From assembly GCA_013151645.1 (NCBI GenBank), contig JAADHU010000031.1, positions 1 through 64,000 of the forward strand: 64,000 nucleotides of DNA, written 5' to 3'. Below are positions 63,118 to 64,000 of this stretch, piece after piece. A model generated the notes under the pieces. The model worked only from the letters and a program-made list of their open reading frames with translations, was not told the DNA's origin and ran no database searches. The translations under genes and the position numbers were made by a program. Source of the DNA: Gammaproteobacteria bacterium. Lineage in GTDB: Bacteria; Pseudomonadota; Gammaproteobacteria; Steroidobacterales; Woeseiaceae. Position 1 is the stretch's first letter, and every line of letters begins with the position of its first letter.

Positions 63118-63321
63118 TCAGGCTGCGGTGGGGGTGTAGAGGGTTGGTTTTGTCGGCGCGCTATTCGTTTCTTGCAGAATCGCATTGGCCATGTCGGCGC
63201 AAGTGCCGCAGACCGATGCCACGCCCAGGGTTTGGCGGAGCTCGTACAGGTTATCGACGCCGTCGGCGGCCGCTCGGCGGATTTGCTTGTCGGTAATGGC
63301 TTTGCAGAGGCAGATGTACAT
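63118..63321 (-). CDS. bfd: Bacterioferritin-associated ferredoxin (Bfd)
   Basis: This small [2Fe-2S] protein reduces bacterioferritin to release stored iron. The frame is open further upstream (to 63468), but ATG 63321 gives the family start MYICLCKAITD and 67 residues. The cluster ligands are Cys4, Cys6, Cys38 and Cys41 (CxC then CxxC). A Fur-type operator lies 20 bp upstream, so low iron should induce it, as in relatives. It stands upstream of bfr on the same strand. Confidence 0.93.
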   Translation of the reverse strand: MYICLCKAITDKQIRRAAADGVDNLYELRQTLGVASVCGTCADMANAILQETNSAPTKPTLYTPTAA

Positions 63322-63340
63322 GGGGCTATTTAAACGCGAA

Positions 63341-63355
63341 TGAGAATGATTGTCA
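63341..63355 (-). promoter_or_regulatory. Fur box upstream of bfd
   Basis: The 7-1-7 palindrome TGAGAAT-G-ATTGTCA closely resembles the Fur consensus TGATAAT-n-ATTATCA (two base differences). It lies 20-34 bp before the bfd start codon, where it would overlap a promoter. Confidence 0.8.
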
Positions 63356-63417
63356 ATGCGGTTTGAGTGTTGCTGTGAGGCAAGTTCAGGTTTTTGGGTT
63401 TTTGTTGGGGTGGGAGG

Positions 63418-63441
63418 TCGCGGGTCAGGTCCCGCTCCTAC
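63418..63441 (-). repeat. REP-like short repeat, copy B
   Basis: This is the reverse-oriented copy of GTAGGAGCGGGACCTGACCC. With copy C it forms an inverted pair about 70 bp apart between bfd and the TonB receptor. Confidence 0.75.
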
Positions 63442-63511
63442 AGCCGTGCCATAGATTGGTTGTCGCATTGCCCGCGGGAATTGGCTTAAACGACGGTGTG
63501 ATTAACGAAGT

Positions 63512-63536
63512 TGTAGGAGCGGGACCTGACCCGCGA
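63512..63536 (+). repeat. REP-like short repeat, copy C
   Basis: This is the plus-oriented copy (TGTAGGAGCGGGACCTGACC then CGCGA), paired with copy B in inverted orientation. It lies 15 bp beyond the end of the receptor gene. Confidence 0.75.
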
Positions 63537-63551
63537 CTGTGCCGGGAGTGA

Positions 63552-64000
63552 TTACAGGCGGTAACTCAGGCCGATGTAAGCCGTTCGGTCCAGCCCCGGA
63601 CGCAGGCCGGCCGGGCGGCGGGCCGCAACGTATACGTCATCAAAAAGGTTATCGACTTTGATATAGGTGCTCAAAGACTCAGTAAAATGCCACCTTGCCA
63701 GCATATCCCAGACGACGCGTGAGTCGATGCTTTCAGCAGCGATGTAAGGGCCCTGGCCGGCGACTGTCCTCATCTTGCCGACGTAGTTCGCCGACAGACT
63801 CAGGCCGAATCGCTCATGCTCTATGGCTGTCGAGACGCGCAGCTGATGCTCCGGGATGTAGGGCAGCTGGTCGCCAATGTCTACGTTTCCCCACGGTTGG
63901 AAATTGCTGTCAAAGGCGTTATCGAATTGCGCTTGAGACGTCCAGGTGTATTGCAGTTTGAGCGGCAGGTCGAAACGGCCATTGCCGAGGTCCGTGAACG
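63552..64000 (-). CDS. TonB-dependent outer-membrane receptor, C-terminal part
   Basis: About 148 residues at the C-terminus of a TonB-dependent receptor are seen; the rest lies beyond the window edge. The frame is open to the last base and reads ...QLPYIPEHQLRVST, YVGKMRTVAGQGP, then YIKVDNLFDDVYV and a final strand ending GLSYRL. The last Leu rather than Phe is a normal variant. It is probably a siderophore or iron-complex receptor, given the adjacent bfd/bfr. Substrate cannot be read. Confidence 0.88.
   Translation of the reverse strand, partial: FTDLGNGRFDLPLKLQYTWTSQAQFDNAFDSNFQPWGNVDIGDQLPYIPEHQLRVSTAIEHERFGLSLSANYVGKMRTVAGQGPYIAAESIDSRVVWDMLARWHFTESLSTYIKVDNLFDDVYVAARRPAGLRPGLDRTAYIGLSYRL

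Overview
The window looks like chromosomal DNA of a marine-type gammaproteobacterium of moderate G+C. The glutamyl-tRNA synthetase followed by tRNA-Ala and tRNA-Glu, the E. coli-like bacterioferritin, the Fur-box-controlled Bfd ferredoxin and the short GTAGGAGCGGG-type intergenic repeats all fit that group. A Woeseia-like lineage is a guess from gene content only. There is no prophage, transposase gene, plasmid gene or CRISPR array.

About 0-34 kb is an XrtA (exosortase A / PEP-CTERM) exopolysaccharide locus. It holds a phosphohexomutase, a UDP-GlcNAc 2-epimerase and a VanZ-like protein, then the PrsK sensor kinase, a NodB-type deacetylase, exosortase, the PrsT TPR lipoprotein, a Wza-like export lipoprotein, a GumC/Wzc-like chain-length protein, a tyrosine autokinase, an outer-membrane beta-barrel, and a polyprenyl-phosphate sugar transferase. 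Further genes encode a second deacetylase, three GT4 glycosyltransferases, a WecG-type transferase, three sulfotransferases, a Wzx-like flippase, a Wzy/WaaL-like polymerase, a heparinase II/III-like protein, a beta-helix protein and a FemAB-like acyltransferase. The likely product is a sulfated, partly deacetylated polymer assembled by a Wzx/Wzy route. The usual PrsR regulator and the ATPase that often accompanies this locus are not in the window.

About 36-46.5 kb holds two convergent runs of small-molecule enzymes whose combination I do not recognise. Forward: GH3-type adenylating enzyme, enolase-superfamily enzyme, free acyl carrier protein, acyl-CoA ligase-like enzyme, UbiD-type decarboxylase. 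Reverse: alpha/beta hydrolase with a Cys nucleophile, methyltransferase, FrdA/SdhA-like flavoprotein, short-chain dehydrogenase. This is the best candidate for an undescribed pathway.

About 46.9-49 kb has a second beta-helix protein, a lipoprotein paralogous to the first, preceded on the minus strand by a class I cyclic-di-GMP (GEMM) riboswitch. From 49.2 to 50.9 kb is housekeeping backbone: gltX, tRNA-Ala(GGC), tRNA-Glu(TTC). From 51.4 to 61.2 kb come a possible 37-residue small protein, an ATP-grasp/acyltransferase pair, a five-repeat PASTA lipoprotein, a PEP-CTERM protein (the only visible exosortase substrate), and an adenylation-carrier-hydrolase fusion with a stand-alone hydrolase. The last two resemble the acyl-ligase and hydrolase families that accompany exosortase A loci. 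An acyltransferase-3 membrane protein follows. The window ends with bacterioferritin, Bfd under a Fur-like box, REP-like repeats, and the C-terminus of a TonB-dependent receptor.

Regulatory signals are a CRP/Clp-like palindrome before the exosortase operon, the c-di-GMP riboswitch, and the Fur-like box. A 178-bp MITE-like element with terminal inverted repeats sits right after one glycosyltransferase gene.
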